Shown here: positions 1-5,878 of the stretch, piece by piece
Position numbering within the stretch: position 1 is the first letter of the stretch
Layout of the letters: each line of letters begins with the position of its first letter
Source of the DNA: Bacteroidales bacterium
GTDB lineage: Bacteria > Bacteroidota > Bacteroidia > Bacteroidales > UBA1715
NCBI GenBank assembly: GCA_031262005.1
Contig: JAISIO010000072.1
Location: 1 to 7,351 of the forward strand
Direction: 5' to 3'
Length of the DNA: 7,351 bases
The notes under the pieces: model-generated
Seen by the model: only the letters and a program-made list of their open reading frames with translations
What the model was told of the DNA's origin: nothing
Databases searched by the model: none
Position numbers and translations under genes: made by a program

Positions 1-97
1 TATGAACGTTTATTTTAAGAATTACTCTATTATCCGTCTGATATATCAATATATAATCAATTTTCGAGCGCTTCCCTAAATTTATTAACTGCAATAT

Positions 98-127
98 TTT
101 GCGTAGTCTGTTTTTTGTGTAAATTTG
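98..127 (+). promoter_or_regulatory. Bacteroidota-type promoter of korAB
   Basis: TTTG at 98-101 and TAAATTTG at 120-127, separated by 18 bases, match the Bacteroidota vegetative promoter pattern (TTTG, about 19 bases, TAnnTTTG). Transcription would start near 133-135, leaving an untranslated leader of about 35 bases before the ATG at 170. The -7 box overlaps the TTG at 125-127, so that in-frame TTG cannot be the translation start if this promoter is used. The match is by eye; no transcript data are available. Confidence 0.7.
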
Positions 128-169
128 CATTCCAATTTTTTTTGGAGAGATTATAAATACAATGCAAAC

Positions 170-2011
170 ATGGTTACACAACAAAGTATAGAGTTAGAAC
201 AAGCTGTTGTTCGTTTTTCCGGCGATTCCGGCGATGGAATGCAATTAACGGGAAGTTTGTTTTCCAATATTTCAGCTGAATTAGGCAATGAAATATCTAC
301 ATATCCCGATTTTCCGTCGGAAATTCGTGCCCCACAAGGAGAACTTGGCGGTGTTTCGAGTTTTCAAGTACACATAGGTTCCGAAAGGGTGTACACGCCC
401 GGCGACCAAGCTGATATTTTGGTTGCAATGAATCCTGCTGCCTTGAAAATAAACGCCAAAGATGTAAAAAAACACGGCGCAATTATTTATGATGCGGACT
501 TGTTTACCGAAAAAGATTTGAAAAAAGCGGCATTTACTACCGAAAATCCGTTTGCGGAACTTAATCTTTCCGATACAATTCAGCTTATTCCGGTGCAATT
601 GACCACGCTTACCAGAGAATCGCTCAAAGAGAGCGGTTTGGATAACAAAGCTATTTTGCGCAGCAAAAATATGTTTGCTTTAGGCTTGGTATGTTGGCTT
701 TTCAATCGTCCGATGGAGCAGGCAATTCACTTTTTGGGAACAAAATTCAAAAACAAACAATCGTTGTTGAAATTTAATATACAAGTTTTAACCGATGGCT
801 ATAATTATGGTAATAATTTGCATCTAACGCTTTCTCGCTTTATTGTGGATAAATCACACAATGTACAAAAAGGGCGTTACACAAGCATTTGCGGTAACAA
901 TGCTGCGGCTTACGGTTTGATTGCTGCTGCCGAAAAAGCAGGATTGCCGTTATTTTTAGGTTCATATCCTATTACTCCGGCTACCGACATTATGCACGTA
1001 TTGGCACTGCGCAAAGACGTGGGCGTAAAAGTGGTACAAGCAGAAGATGAAATTGCTGGTGTTTCTACGGCTATTGGTGCAGCATTTGCAGGCAGTTTGG
1101 CAGCAACAAGCACTTCGGGACCGGGCTTGGCTTTGAAATCCGAAGCAATAGGTTTGGCTGTTATGGCAGAATTACCATTGGTTATAATTGACGTGCAACG
1201 TGGCGGACCATCAACAGGAATGCCTACAAAAACCGAGCAAACCGATTTGTTGCAAGCATTATACGGAAGAAACGGCGAATGTCCTGCGGTGGTCATAGCT
1301 GCAAGTACGCCCGCAAGTTGTTTTCATTACACATATATGGCAAGTAAAATAGCGTTGGAACACTCTACACCGGTAATTGTGCTCACCGATTCGTTTATAG
1401 GCAACGGTACTTCATTGTGGAAATTACCGAAATTAGCTGAATTACCTGCGATTAATCCAAATTTTGTGAAAGACGGAATGCAAGGTTGCAAAGTAACCGC
1501 TCGCGACGAACATACCAAAGCTCGTTACTGGAGTTTTCCAGGCATGGAAGGTTTTGCACACCGAAATGGTGGTTTGGAAAAAGATTACGATAAAGGTGCA
1601 ATTTCAACCGAAGCATATAATCATGAAAAAATGGTACAAACCCGTGCCGAAAAAGTGAGCTATATCAGAAATGTAATTCCCGACTTAGAAATTGTAGGCA
1701 ATACGGATGCCGATTTGTTAGTAATAGGCTGGGGGAGCACCATGGGACATCTCACAAGTGCGGTTGAAGAATTGAACAAACAAGGTAAAAAAACAGCTTT
1801 GGCTCAATTTACATATATTAATCCATTGCCAAAAAATACCGAAGAAGTTATTCGCCGTTACAAAAAAGTGGTTGTGTGTGAATTAAATACCGGACAATTT
1901 GCAACGTATTTACGTTCGCACGTACAAGGCGTTGAATTTTTGCAATATAATAAAGTTCAAGGTCAGCCATTTACCGTAGCCGAATTAGTTGAAAATCTAA
2001 AGAGCCTATAA
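170..2011 (+). CDS. korA: 2-oxoglutarate (2-oxoacid):ferredoxin oxidoreductase, fused gamma-alpha subunit
   Basis: This is the large subunit of a cytoplasmic thiamine-diphosphate, iron-sulfur enzyme that oxidatively decarboxylates a 2-oxoacid to acyl-CoA and reduces ferredoxin; such enzymes can also run as CO2-fixing synthases. The 613-residue product has three parts. Residues 10-200 form the gamma domain, with FSGDSGDGMQLTG at 16-28 and a PSEIRAP segment after it. From about 235 the pyrimidine-binding alpha domain carries GSYPITPATD (264-273), QAEDE (290-294) and TSTSGPG (313-319). From about 515 to the end is the transketolase C-terminal-like domain, with GWGST at 520-524. The length is normal for the Bacteroidota two-gene form, where gamma is fused to alpha and there is no separate ferredoxin-like delta subunit. 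ATG 170 is preferred to TTG 125, which lies inside the -7 box. No Shine-Dalgarno is visible. korB follows after 117 bases. Substrate choice (2-oxoglutarate, pyruvate or branched-chain 2-oxoacid) is inferred from the family, not shown by a residue. Confidence 0.93.
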   Translation: MVTQQSIELEQAVVRFSGDSGDGMQLTGSLFSNISAELGNEISTYPDFPSEIRAPQGELGGVSSFQVHIGSERVYTPGDQADILVAMNPAALKINAKDVKKHGAIIYDADLFTEKDLKKAAFTTENPFAELNLSDTIQLIPVQLTTLTRESLKESGLDNKAILRSKNMFALGLVCWLFNRPMEQAIHFLGTKFKNKQSLLKFNIQVLTDGYNYGNNLHLTLSRFIVDKSHNVQKGRYTSICGNNAAAYGLIAAAEKAGLPLFLGSYPITPATDIMHVLALRKDVGVKVVQAEDEIAGVSTAIGAAFAGSLAATSTSGPGLALKSEAIGLAVMAELPLVIIDVQRGGPSTGMPTKTEQTDLLQALYGRNGECPAVVIAASTPASCFHYTYMASKIALEHSTPVIVLTDSFIGNGTSLWKLPKLAELPAINPNFVKDGMQGCKVTARDEHTKARYWSFPGMEGFAHRNGGLEKDYDKGAISTEAYNHEKMVQTRAEKVSYIRNVIPDLEIVGNTDADLLVIGWGSTMGHLTSAVEELNKQGKKTALAQFTYINPLPKNTEEVIRRYKKVVVCELNTGQFATYLRSHVQGVEFLQYNKVQGQPFTVAELVENLKSL

Positions 2012-2021
2012 ACGGACTAAA

Positions 2022-2075
2022 ATAACAATACAACAAGAAATAATGAACTAATACGCCAATATAACAATACAACAA
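2022..2075 (+). repeat. 15-bp direct repeat in the korA-korB spacer
   Basis: ATAACAATACAACAA occurs at 2022-2036 and again, identically, at 2061-2075, start to start 39 bases. The related heptamers GGACTAA (2014-2020) and GAACTAA (2045-2051) precede the respective copies. The spacer also holds a small hairpin (TGCTC 2078-2082, GAGCA 2087-2091) with no T-run, so it is not an intrinsic terminator. I see no TAnnTTTG promoter in front of korB, which supports cotranscription with korA. Confidence 0.75.
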
Positions 2076-2128
2076 TATGCTCTCTCGAGCAGTTGATATA
2101 TTGAGAAATTCGGCACATTTTAACTATC

Positions 2129-3139
2129 ATGGAAACAAAACAATATACGCCACAAGATTTTAAAAGCGACCAATATGTACGTTGGTGTCCCGGCTGTGGC
2201 GACCACGCAATTGTAAATATTTTGCAAAAATCAATGGCAGAAATCGGTATTGCACCGCATCAAACGGCTGTAATTTCAGGTATTGGCTGTTCTTCGCGTT
2301 TGCCTTACTATGTAAATACCTATGGCTTTCACACCATTCACGGACGTGGAGCAGCGGTGGCTTCCGGCGTGAAAATTGCCAATCCGGAACTTACCGTATG
2401 GCAAATTACCGGCGACGGCGACTGTTTGGCAATAGGCGGAAATCACTTTATACACAGCGTTCGCCGCAATATTGATTTGAATGTGGTGTTGTTCAATAAC
2501 CAAATTTATGGTTTGACCAAAGGACAGTATTCGCCAACATCGAAAAAAGGACTTGTAACAAAATCGTCGCCATTCGGTACTGTGGAACGTCCGTTTCGTC
2601 CGGCAGAATTAACATTTGGTGCTCGCGGAACATTTTTTGCACGCACGCTTGATGTTGATTTAAAAACCGCACAGTCGGTATTGACTGCAGCTGCTTTACA
2701 CAAAGGAACTTCGGTGGTGGAGTGCTTGGTGAATTGTGTGATTTTTAATGATGGTGCGCACGGTTGGTTGGCAGATAAAGCCACTCGTGCCGATAGATGT
2801 ATAGTGTTGGAACACGGAAAACCAATGATTTTCGGAACAAATAACGACAAAGGTTTGATGCTTGACGGCTGGAATTTGAAAGTAGTAACTATTGGAGAAA
2901 ACGGCGTAAGTGAAAAAGATATTTTGGTACACGATGCACACTGTGAAGACGCAACATTACACTTGAAATTAGCAATGATGGAAGGTCCCGATATGCCGAT
3001 AGCAATGGGAGTTATTCGTGCGGTAGAAGCCGAAACATACGATAAAGCTGTTGAAAATCAAATATATGAAATTCAAGCAAAATCGAAAATCAAAAATTTC
3101 GATGATCTGGTAGATAGCTTTGAACAGTGGGAAATGTAG
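2129..3139 (+). CDS. korB: 2-oxoglutarate (2-oxoacid):ferredoxin oxidoreductase, beta subunit
   Basis: This is the partner of KorA. It binds thiamine diphosphate and the proximal [4Fe-4S] cluster that passes electrons to ferredoxin. The 336-residue product starts with the cluster motif WCPGCGDH (C20, C23) and has GIGCSSR with C54. A fourth ligand is probably C203 in the VNCVIFND stretch, with C199 nearby as the alternative. The diphosphate/Mg2+ site is TGDGD (G95-D98) followed by IGGNHFIHSVRRN and NNQIYGLTKGQYSPT (from N123), all very well conserved in the family. The length is typical. The ATG at 2129 sits nine residues ahead of the first conserved block and has no Shine-Dalgarno, as usual for Bacteroidota. 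The gene lies 117 bases after korA on the same strand and ends 37 bases before a strong hairpin (stem from 3176), so korA-korB looks like a complete two-gene operon. Exact 2-oxoacid specificity cannot be read from the sequence. Confidence 0.94.
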   Translation: METKQYTPQDFKSDQYVRWCPGCGDHAIVNILQKSMAEIGIAPHQTAVISGIGCSSRLPYYVNTYGFHTIHGRGAAVASGVKIANPELTVWQITGDGDCLAIGGNHFIHSVRRNIDLNVVLFNNQIYGLTKGQYSPTSKKGLVTKSSPFGTVERPFRPAELTFGARGTFFARTLDVDLKTAQSVLTAAALHKGTSVVECLVNCVIFNDGAHGWLADKATRADRCIVLEHGKPMIFGTNNDKGLMLDGWNLKVVTIGENGVSEKDILVHDAHCEDATLHLKLAMMEGPDMPIAMGVIRAVEAETYDKAVENQIYEIQAKSKIKNFDDLVDSFEQWEM

Positions 3140-3169
3140 TGATGAGAAGTTTATAAAAACGATAATTTT

Positions 3170-3224
3170 AAAATTGAGAGCCTCAGCCCTTGGGATAACC
3201 GATCGTTGAGGCTCTCGAATTTTT
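3170..3224. terminator. Bidirectional intrinsic terminator between korB and the permease gene
   Basis: GAGAGCCTCA (3176-3185) pairs perfectly with TGAGGCTCTC (3207-3216). The stem can be extended by AAAATT (3170-3175) with AATTTT (3218-3223), bulging only G3217. The plus-strand transcript ends in five T's (3220-3224); the opposite strand reads AATTTTAAAATTATC past its stem, giving a T-run for the minus-strand permease transcript too. The 21-base loop holds a possible small inner GG/CC stem. The stops of korB (3139) and of the permease gene (3235) lie on either side, as expected for a shared terminator of convergent genes. Confidence 0.85.
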
Positions 3225-3234
3225 AGGATTGCCC

Positions 3235-4431
3235 TTATAGATGCAATGTAGCGTTTTTTATAGATTTTCGCAGTACAACACTATTAATAGCTATAATTAC
3301 AAGCGTGCAAACAAGAGCACACGTCAATGAAATCCACAATGCGGGTGTTTCAATAGTGGTAATAGTTGCTATTGCTTGCGCAAGTTTGGTGTAGGTAGCT
3401 TGTGAAGCACACAATGCAATGATTGACAGGAGCGGACACAGGCAATATACTATGAGCAGATACGGTTTTTGAATCTCGGAACGAGAAAATCCTAATAGAT
3501 ACAAATTGCGAATACGGTCTTTGTTTCGTTCTATAATGAGCTGAAAATTAAATACCAAAAGCCACAACGCAAGTAGCGTTATTACAATCCCAATACCACC
3601 CACAAGCGAGAGTGCGAGTGTTAAATAAAACGACAGTTTGCTGTTGGCAAGCGAAGTTTCGTCAATTTGCAAATTTTTCTTTGCAAAAAAATGAGCTATG
3701 CGACTGTCGGCAGCATTCGGAGCATCAATTATAAGGCGTGAAGGATCATTTCCTGCATTGGGAGCAAATTTGGCATTTGCCCATTGTAAAAAACTAATAG
3801 GCACAAGCACGGTATTTATTTTTTTTGAAAACCCAATAATGTGTATTGAAAATAGTTCCCATTGCGTTTCGTTGTAAATGCGAATTTTGAGCGGAAGGGC
3901 ACGAAATATAGATTCCGAAAGTTGCGGCAAACCACGAGTGGGAGCGTAGCCAAAATTGTAAAGCGCAAGAAAATTATAGGGCAATATCACCGGAACGCTT
4001 GCCATGCCTTCGTGCCAATACCAGCTTTCGGGTGTGTTGTGGATATACGCATTGGGAACTGCTTCGAAAAAGAAATCGGTGCGAAATTGCGGAATGAGTT
4101 TACTATCGCTCAATAACGTAACTTCAAATTGTGATGACACAAAGGCATCGACACTATTGAAAAAATCTTGCTTTGCAAGCTCTTCAATTTCGGATTGCGA
4201 AAATGTGGCAGGCGTATTGCGGAGCGCGGTAAATGCCGATATTTTTTTGCCGACAGTCAAAAAATCTTTTGCAAACAACTCATTTTCTGATTGTTGTACG
4301 GATTTGAATAATGAAAAACTTGCGCACGCTAAAAATATAATGTATAAACCAATAATGCTCGAAATGCTGAATAATGCAATATGCACAATGCGGATATTGC
4401 TGCGCACAATTTTCCAAAGTTCTTTATACAT
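3235..4431 (-). CDS. FtsX/MacB-like ABC transporter permease
   Basis: This is an inner-membrane protein of 398 residues with the FtsX-like permease layout. A first membrane segment lies at about 18-40. A large extracytoplasmic domain follows (about 41-268), then three segments at about 271-300, 323-345 and 364-387. The loop after the second segment (ERNKDRIRNLYLLGFSRSEI) is the cytoplasmic coupling region typical of this family, with its 'LLGFS' turn. Extracytoplasmic stretches such as FFFEAVPNAY, LPYNFLALYNFGYAPTRGLP and PSRLIIDAPN resemble a roughly 400-residue permease family that I recall from Bacteroides. The frame is open upstream to 4623, but the start at 4431 (MYKELWKIV) is preferred: it gives the usual short amphipathic N-terminus and lies downstream of a TATCTTTG box (4493-4500). 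No ATP-binding subunit is adjacent, so the ATPase must be encoded elsewhere and the substrate is unknown. Lipoprotein release, peptide export and envelope signalling are all possible. The gene stands alone and ends at a shared terminator. Confidence 0.82.
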   Translation of the reverse strand: MYKELWKIVRSNIRIVHIALFSISSIIGLYIIFLACASFSLFKSVQQSENELFAKDFLTVGKKISAFTALRNTPATFSQSEIEELAKQDFFNSVDAFVSSQFEVTLLSDSKLIPQFRTDFFFEAVPNAYIHNTPESWYWHEGMASVPVILPYNFLALYNFGYAPTRGLPQLSESIFRALPLKIRIYNETQWELFSIHIIGFSKKINTVLVPISFLQWANAKFAPNAGNDPSRLIIDAPNAADSRIAHFFAKKNLQIDETSLANSKLSFYLTLALSLVGGIGIVITLLALWLLVFNFQLIIERNKDRIRNLYLLGFSRSEIQKPYLLIVYCLCPLLSIIALCASQATYTKLAQAIATITTIETPALWISLTCALVCTLVIIAINSVVLRKSIKNATLHL

Positions 4432-4492
4432 ATATATGGTAATTAATTGATTATGTTTGTTACTTATAAAGTAATACATGAGTAATATGCTA

Positions 4493-4500
4493 CAAAGATA
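4493..4500 (-). promoter_or_regulatory. -7 box of the permease gene promoter
   Basis: Read on the minus strand this is TATCTTTG, an exact match to the Bacteroidota TAnnTTTG -7 box, 62 bases before the permease ATG at 4431. A TTTG at the -33 position is not evident; the sequence there on the minus strand is a T-rich run (GTTTTTAC, near 4516-4523). Transcription would start near 4486, so the earlier in-frame ATG at 4479 would have almost no leader, which supports the start at 4431. Confidence 0.5.
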
Positions 4501-4723
4501 TACAAATATTTTATGTAAAAACGTATATTCGCTGAACGCATACGTCAATCGCACGAAATAGAGGAAGACGCAACGTGTTTCGCAAATAGCCAGATCGGGC
4601 TGAATATGAATAACCGTATGCAAGTGTAACGCAGCTTACGGACAGAATGCAAACTCCAAACAACAACCCCGAAGTGGGTTGAACTGTATTTGATGCGTAA
4701 TCGAATAGAAATTCGTTACAAAT

Positions 4724-4754
4724 TTTCGTAATTCCTAATTGAGGTTTCGTAATT
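4724..4754 (+). repeat. Direct repeat overlapping the carbonic anhydrase promoter
   Basis: TTTCGTAATT occurs at 4724-4733 and identically at 4745-4754. The copies are 21 bases apart start to start, which is two turns of B-DNA, and the second copy lies between the proposed -33 and -7 boxes. Such an arrangement could bind a regulator as two half-sites on one face of the helix, but this is inference; a chance duplication in A+T-rich DNA is also possible. Confidence 0.5.
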
Positions 4755-4770
4755 GTTTTTAGTATCTTTA
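4739..4770 (+). promoter_or_regulatory. Promoter of the carbonic anhydrase-like gene
   Basis: TATCTTTA at 4763-4770 matches TAnnTTTG in all but the last base, and a TTG lies at 4739-4741, 21 bases upstream. The downstream CCGC is also common just after the -7 box in this phylum. Transcription would start near 4776-4778, giving a leader of only about ten bases before the ATG at 4788. Confidence 0.6.
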
Positions 4771-4787
4771 CCGCAAAAATACATACT

Positions 4788-5300
4788 ATGGCTCTAATAA
4801 AACCCCTTCGAGGATTTACTCCACAATTTGGCGAAAACTGTTTTTTTGCCGAAAACGCTACGATTATTGGCGATGTAATTATGGGAAACGATTGCAGTAT
4901 ATGGTTCAATGCTGTGTTGCGTGGCGACGTCAATTCTATTCGTATAGGTAATAAAGTGAATATTCAAGATGGTGCGGTACTGCACTGCTTGTATGAGAAA
5001 ACGAAAATCACTATGGGTGATAATATTTCTGTAGGGCACAATGTTACCATTCACGGTGCGACCATCAAAAATGATGTGTTGATAGGAATGGGAGCAACTA
5101 TTTTGGACAATGCTGTGGTACAAGAAAATACTATTATTGCAGCAAATGCTCTTGTGCGCGATGGTGAAATTCTGGAGCCAAACAGCATATATGCTGGAGT
5201 TCCCGCACGAAAAGTGAAAGATATAGATCCGGAGCAAACTCGTGAAATGATTAACAAAATTGCGAATAATTATTTAATGTATGCGAGTTGGTATAAATAA
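4788..5300 (+). CDS. Gamma-carbonic anhydrase family protein (left-handed beta-helix)
   Basis: The 170-residue product is a hexapeptide-repeat, left-handed beta-helix protein of the gamma-carbonic anhydrase group (YrdA/PaaY/CaiE-like), expected to be a cytoplasmic trimer with metal sites between subunits. The isoleucine/valine-rich hexapeptide turns run from about 25 to 122, for example IIGDVIMGND and VLIGMGATIL. The family signature is complete: R45 and D47 in RGDVNSIRIG, Q60 and D61 in NIQDG, and three histidines in the zinc-ligand positions, H66 (VLH), H84 and H89 (VGHNVTIHG). The C-terminus (residues 140-170) has the usual GVPARKVKDI turn and a short helix. The ligands are intact, so reversible CO2 hydration is possible, but many close relatives have shown no activity or act in other ways. 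The start is fixed by a promoter ending 18 bases upstream. The S4-domain gene follows after 50 bases and is probably cotranscribed. Confidence 0.92.
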   Translation: MALIKPLRGFTPQFGENCFFAENATIIGDVIMGNDCSIWFNAVLRGDVNSIRIGNKVNIQDGAVLHCLYEKTKITMGDNISVGHNVTIHGATIKNDVLIGMGATILDNAVVQENTIIAANALVRDGEILEPNSIYAGVPARKVKDIDPEQTREMINKIANNYLMYASWYK

Positions 5301-5331
5301 CGGACTAATTGAATAACTGAATAATTGAGGA
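5299..5331 (+). repeat. Post-stop decamer and short tandem 8-mers
   Basis: AACGGACTAA at 5299-5308 starts within the stop codon of the carbonic anhydrase gene, and the same ten bases occur at the stop of korA (2011-2020). It is followed by an imperfect 8-base tandem repeat: ATTGAATA (5308-5315), ACTGAATA (5316-5323), ATTGAGGA (5324-5331). No function can be assigned. Confidence 0.6.
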
Positions 5332-5350
5332 AATTTTCTTCGGATATGTA

Positions 5351-5734
5351 ATGAAAATAGAAGAAAACATACGGATAGACAAATGGCTGTGGGCGGTGCG
5401 GCTTTATAAAACTCGCAGTCTGGCAACGGCTGCCTGCAAGAACAATCAAATTGCAGTAAATAACGTATTTGTAAAACCGTCGCGCACGCTGCAAATTGGT
5501 GATGAAATTTTGGTAAAAAAGCCGCCATTTCCTCGTACTTACAAAGTGTTAGGACTGTTGGCGCAACGAGAATCGGCAAAAGTTGTAGTTGATTTTGTAG
5601 AAGACATAACTCCCGCCGAAGAAATTGCAAAATGGGAGACCGCAAAATTGGTAAAACCTGTTTTCCGCGAACGTGGACTTGGACGCCCAACCAAGAAAGA
5701 TAGGCGTGAAATGGTGGAATTTGGGTATTTGTAG
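5351..5734 (+). CDS. hslR: S4-domain RNA-binding protein, Hsp15 (HslR) type
   Basis: The 127-residue product begins with an S4 RNA-binding domain (about 8-66). Its helix-turn signature is IRIDKWLWAVRLYKTRSLA, followed by KNNQIAVNNVFVKPSRTLQIGDEI, the usual RNA-contacting segment. The C-terminus is basic and ends in the family's GRPTKKDRREMVEF block (111-124). Length and architecture match the Hsp15 family. In E. coli, Hsp15 binds free 50S subunits carrying stalled nascent chains and helps return them to use. Whether the Bacteroidota protein does the same is inferred, so the gene symbol is by family only. The gene lies 50 bases after the carbonic anhydrase-like gene with no promoter between them that I can see. 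It ends two bases before the left arm of a long inverted repeat. Confidence 0.9.
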   Translation: MKIEENIRIDKWLWAVRLYKTRSLATAACKNNQIAVNNVFVKPSRTLQIGDEILVKKPPFPRTYKVLGLLAQRESAKVVVDFVEDITPAEEIAKWETAKLVKPVFRERGLGRPTKKDRREMVEFGYL

Positions 5735-5736
5735 CT

Positions 5737-5873
5737 CTCAAATGATTATCCGCACTGTGATTAGGAAACTGCTAACAATGTCGTTTCGGCTCCGCTCAAA
5801 ACGACCGGTAGCTGAGCGAAGTCGAAGCCACATTTTTAGGGCTGCCTTTACAATGTGCGGATAATCATTTGAG
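5737..5873. repeat. Perfect 19-bp inverted repeat filling a convergent gap
   Basis: CTCAAATGATTATCCGCAC (5737-5755) is the exact reverse complement of GTGCGGATAATCATTTGAG (5855-5873). A further TGT (5756-5758) can pair with ACA (5850-5852) across a two-base bulge. The 137-base unit occupies almost all of the 144 bases between the hslR stop and the yqeY stop and encloses a REP-like palindrome. No target-site duplication is evident, and neither arm is followed by a T-run, so the outer stem alone is not an ordinary intrinsic terminator. Confidence 0.85.
5780..5850. repeat. REP-like palindrome with conserved TTTTTAGG tail
   Basis: TTTCGGCTCCGCTCA (5784-5798) pairs with TGAGCGAAGTCGAAG (5813-5827) at 14 of 15 positions, counting two G-U pairs. 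An alternative 7-bp stem is GTCGTTT (5780-5786) with AAACGAC (5799-5805). The right arm is followed by TTTTTAGGGCTGCCTTTA (5833-5850), close to the sequence after the korB terminator (3220-3237). This G+C-richer palindrome stands out from its A+T-rich surroundings, and similar CTTCGACT/CGCTCAG palindromes are common as dispersed intergenic repeats. It probably acts as a terminator for the convergent hslR and yqeY transcripts. Confidence 0.7.
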
Positions 5874-5878
5874 AAAAA

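Larger units (their letters stand above)
4432..4787. other. Divergent intergenic region without a supported gene
   Basis: These 356 bases separate the minus-strand permease from the plus-strand carbonic anhydrase-like gene and hold a promoter for each. Two hairpins are visible in the middle. CCGTATGC (4614-4621) pairs with GCA (4631-4633) and TACGG (4637-4641) across a 3-base bulge. CAACCC (4664-4669) pairs with GGGTTG (4676-4681). Neither is followed by a T-run. The frames open across it on the minus strand (for example the one closing at 4511) run antisense into the carbonic anhydrase gene or lack family features, so I treat them as chance. The central 4510-4700 stretch has no TAnnTTTG box that I could find and no recognisable RNA gene. 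Confidence 0.6.

Noticed and set aside
144..149. GGAGAG upstream of korA as a Shine-Dalgarno site
   Set aside because: It lies about 20 bases before the ATG at 170, too far for a normal site. The nearer ATG at 162 is in another frame and gives no family match. The phylum rarely uses such sites.
910..1296. Minus-strand open frame inside korA
   Set aside because: It is the shadow of a conserved coding region (the alpha domain of KorA) and has no promoter or family features.
2078..2091. TGCTC/GAGCA hairpin before korB as a terminator or attenuator
   Set aside because: A five-base stem with no T-run, and no leader peptide or alternative pairing that I can find.
4478..4561. Small plus-strand frame of 27 codons (MSNMLQRY...)
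   Set aside because: It overlaps the permease promoter on the other strand, has no recognisable product and no promoter of its own; A+T-rich DNA gives such frames by chance.
4432..4623. N-terminal extension of the permease to 4623
   Set aside because: The added 64 residues have no family resemblance, would place the proposed promoter inside the gene, and would put an unusual cysteine- and aromatic-rich stretch before the conserved N-terminus.
4511..4933. 140-codon minus-strand open frame
   Set aside because: Its first half is antisense to the clearly real carbonic anhydrase gene, and it shows no domain or coherent membrane pattern.
5274..5741. 155-codon minus-strand open frame antisense to hslR
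   Set aside because: It covers the S4-domain gene in the opposite direction; the plus-strand product has full family motifs and this one has none.
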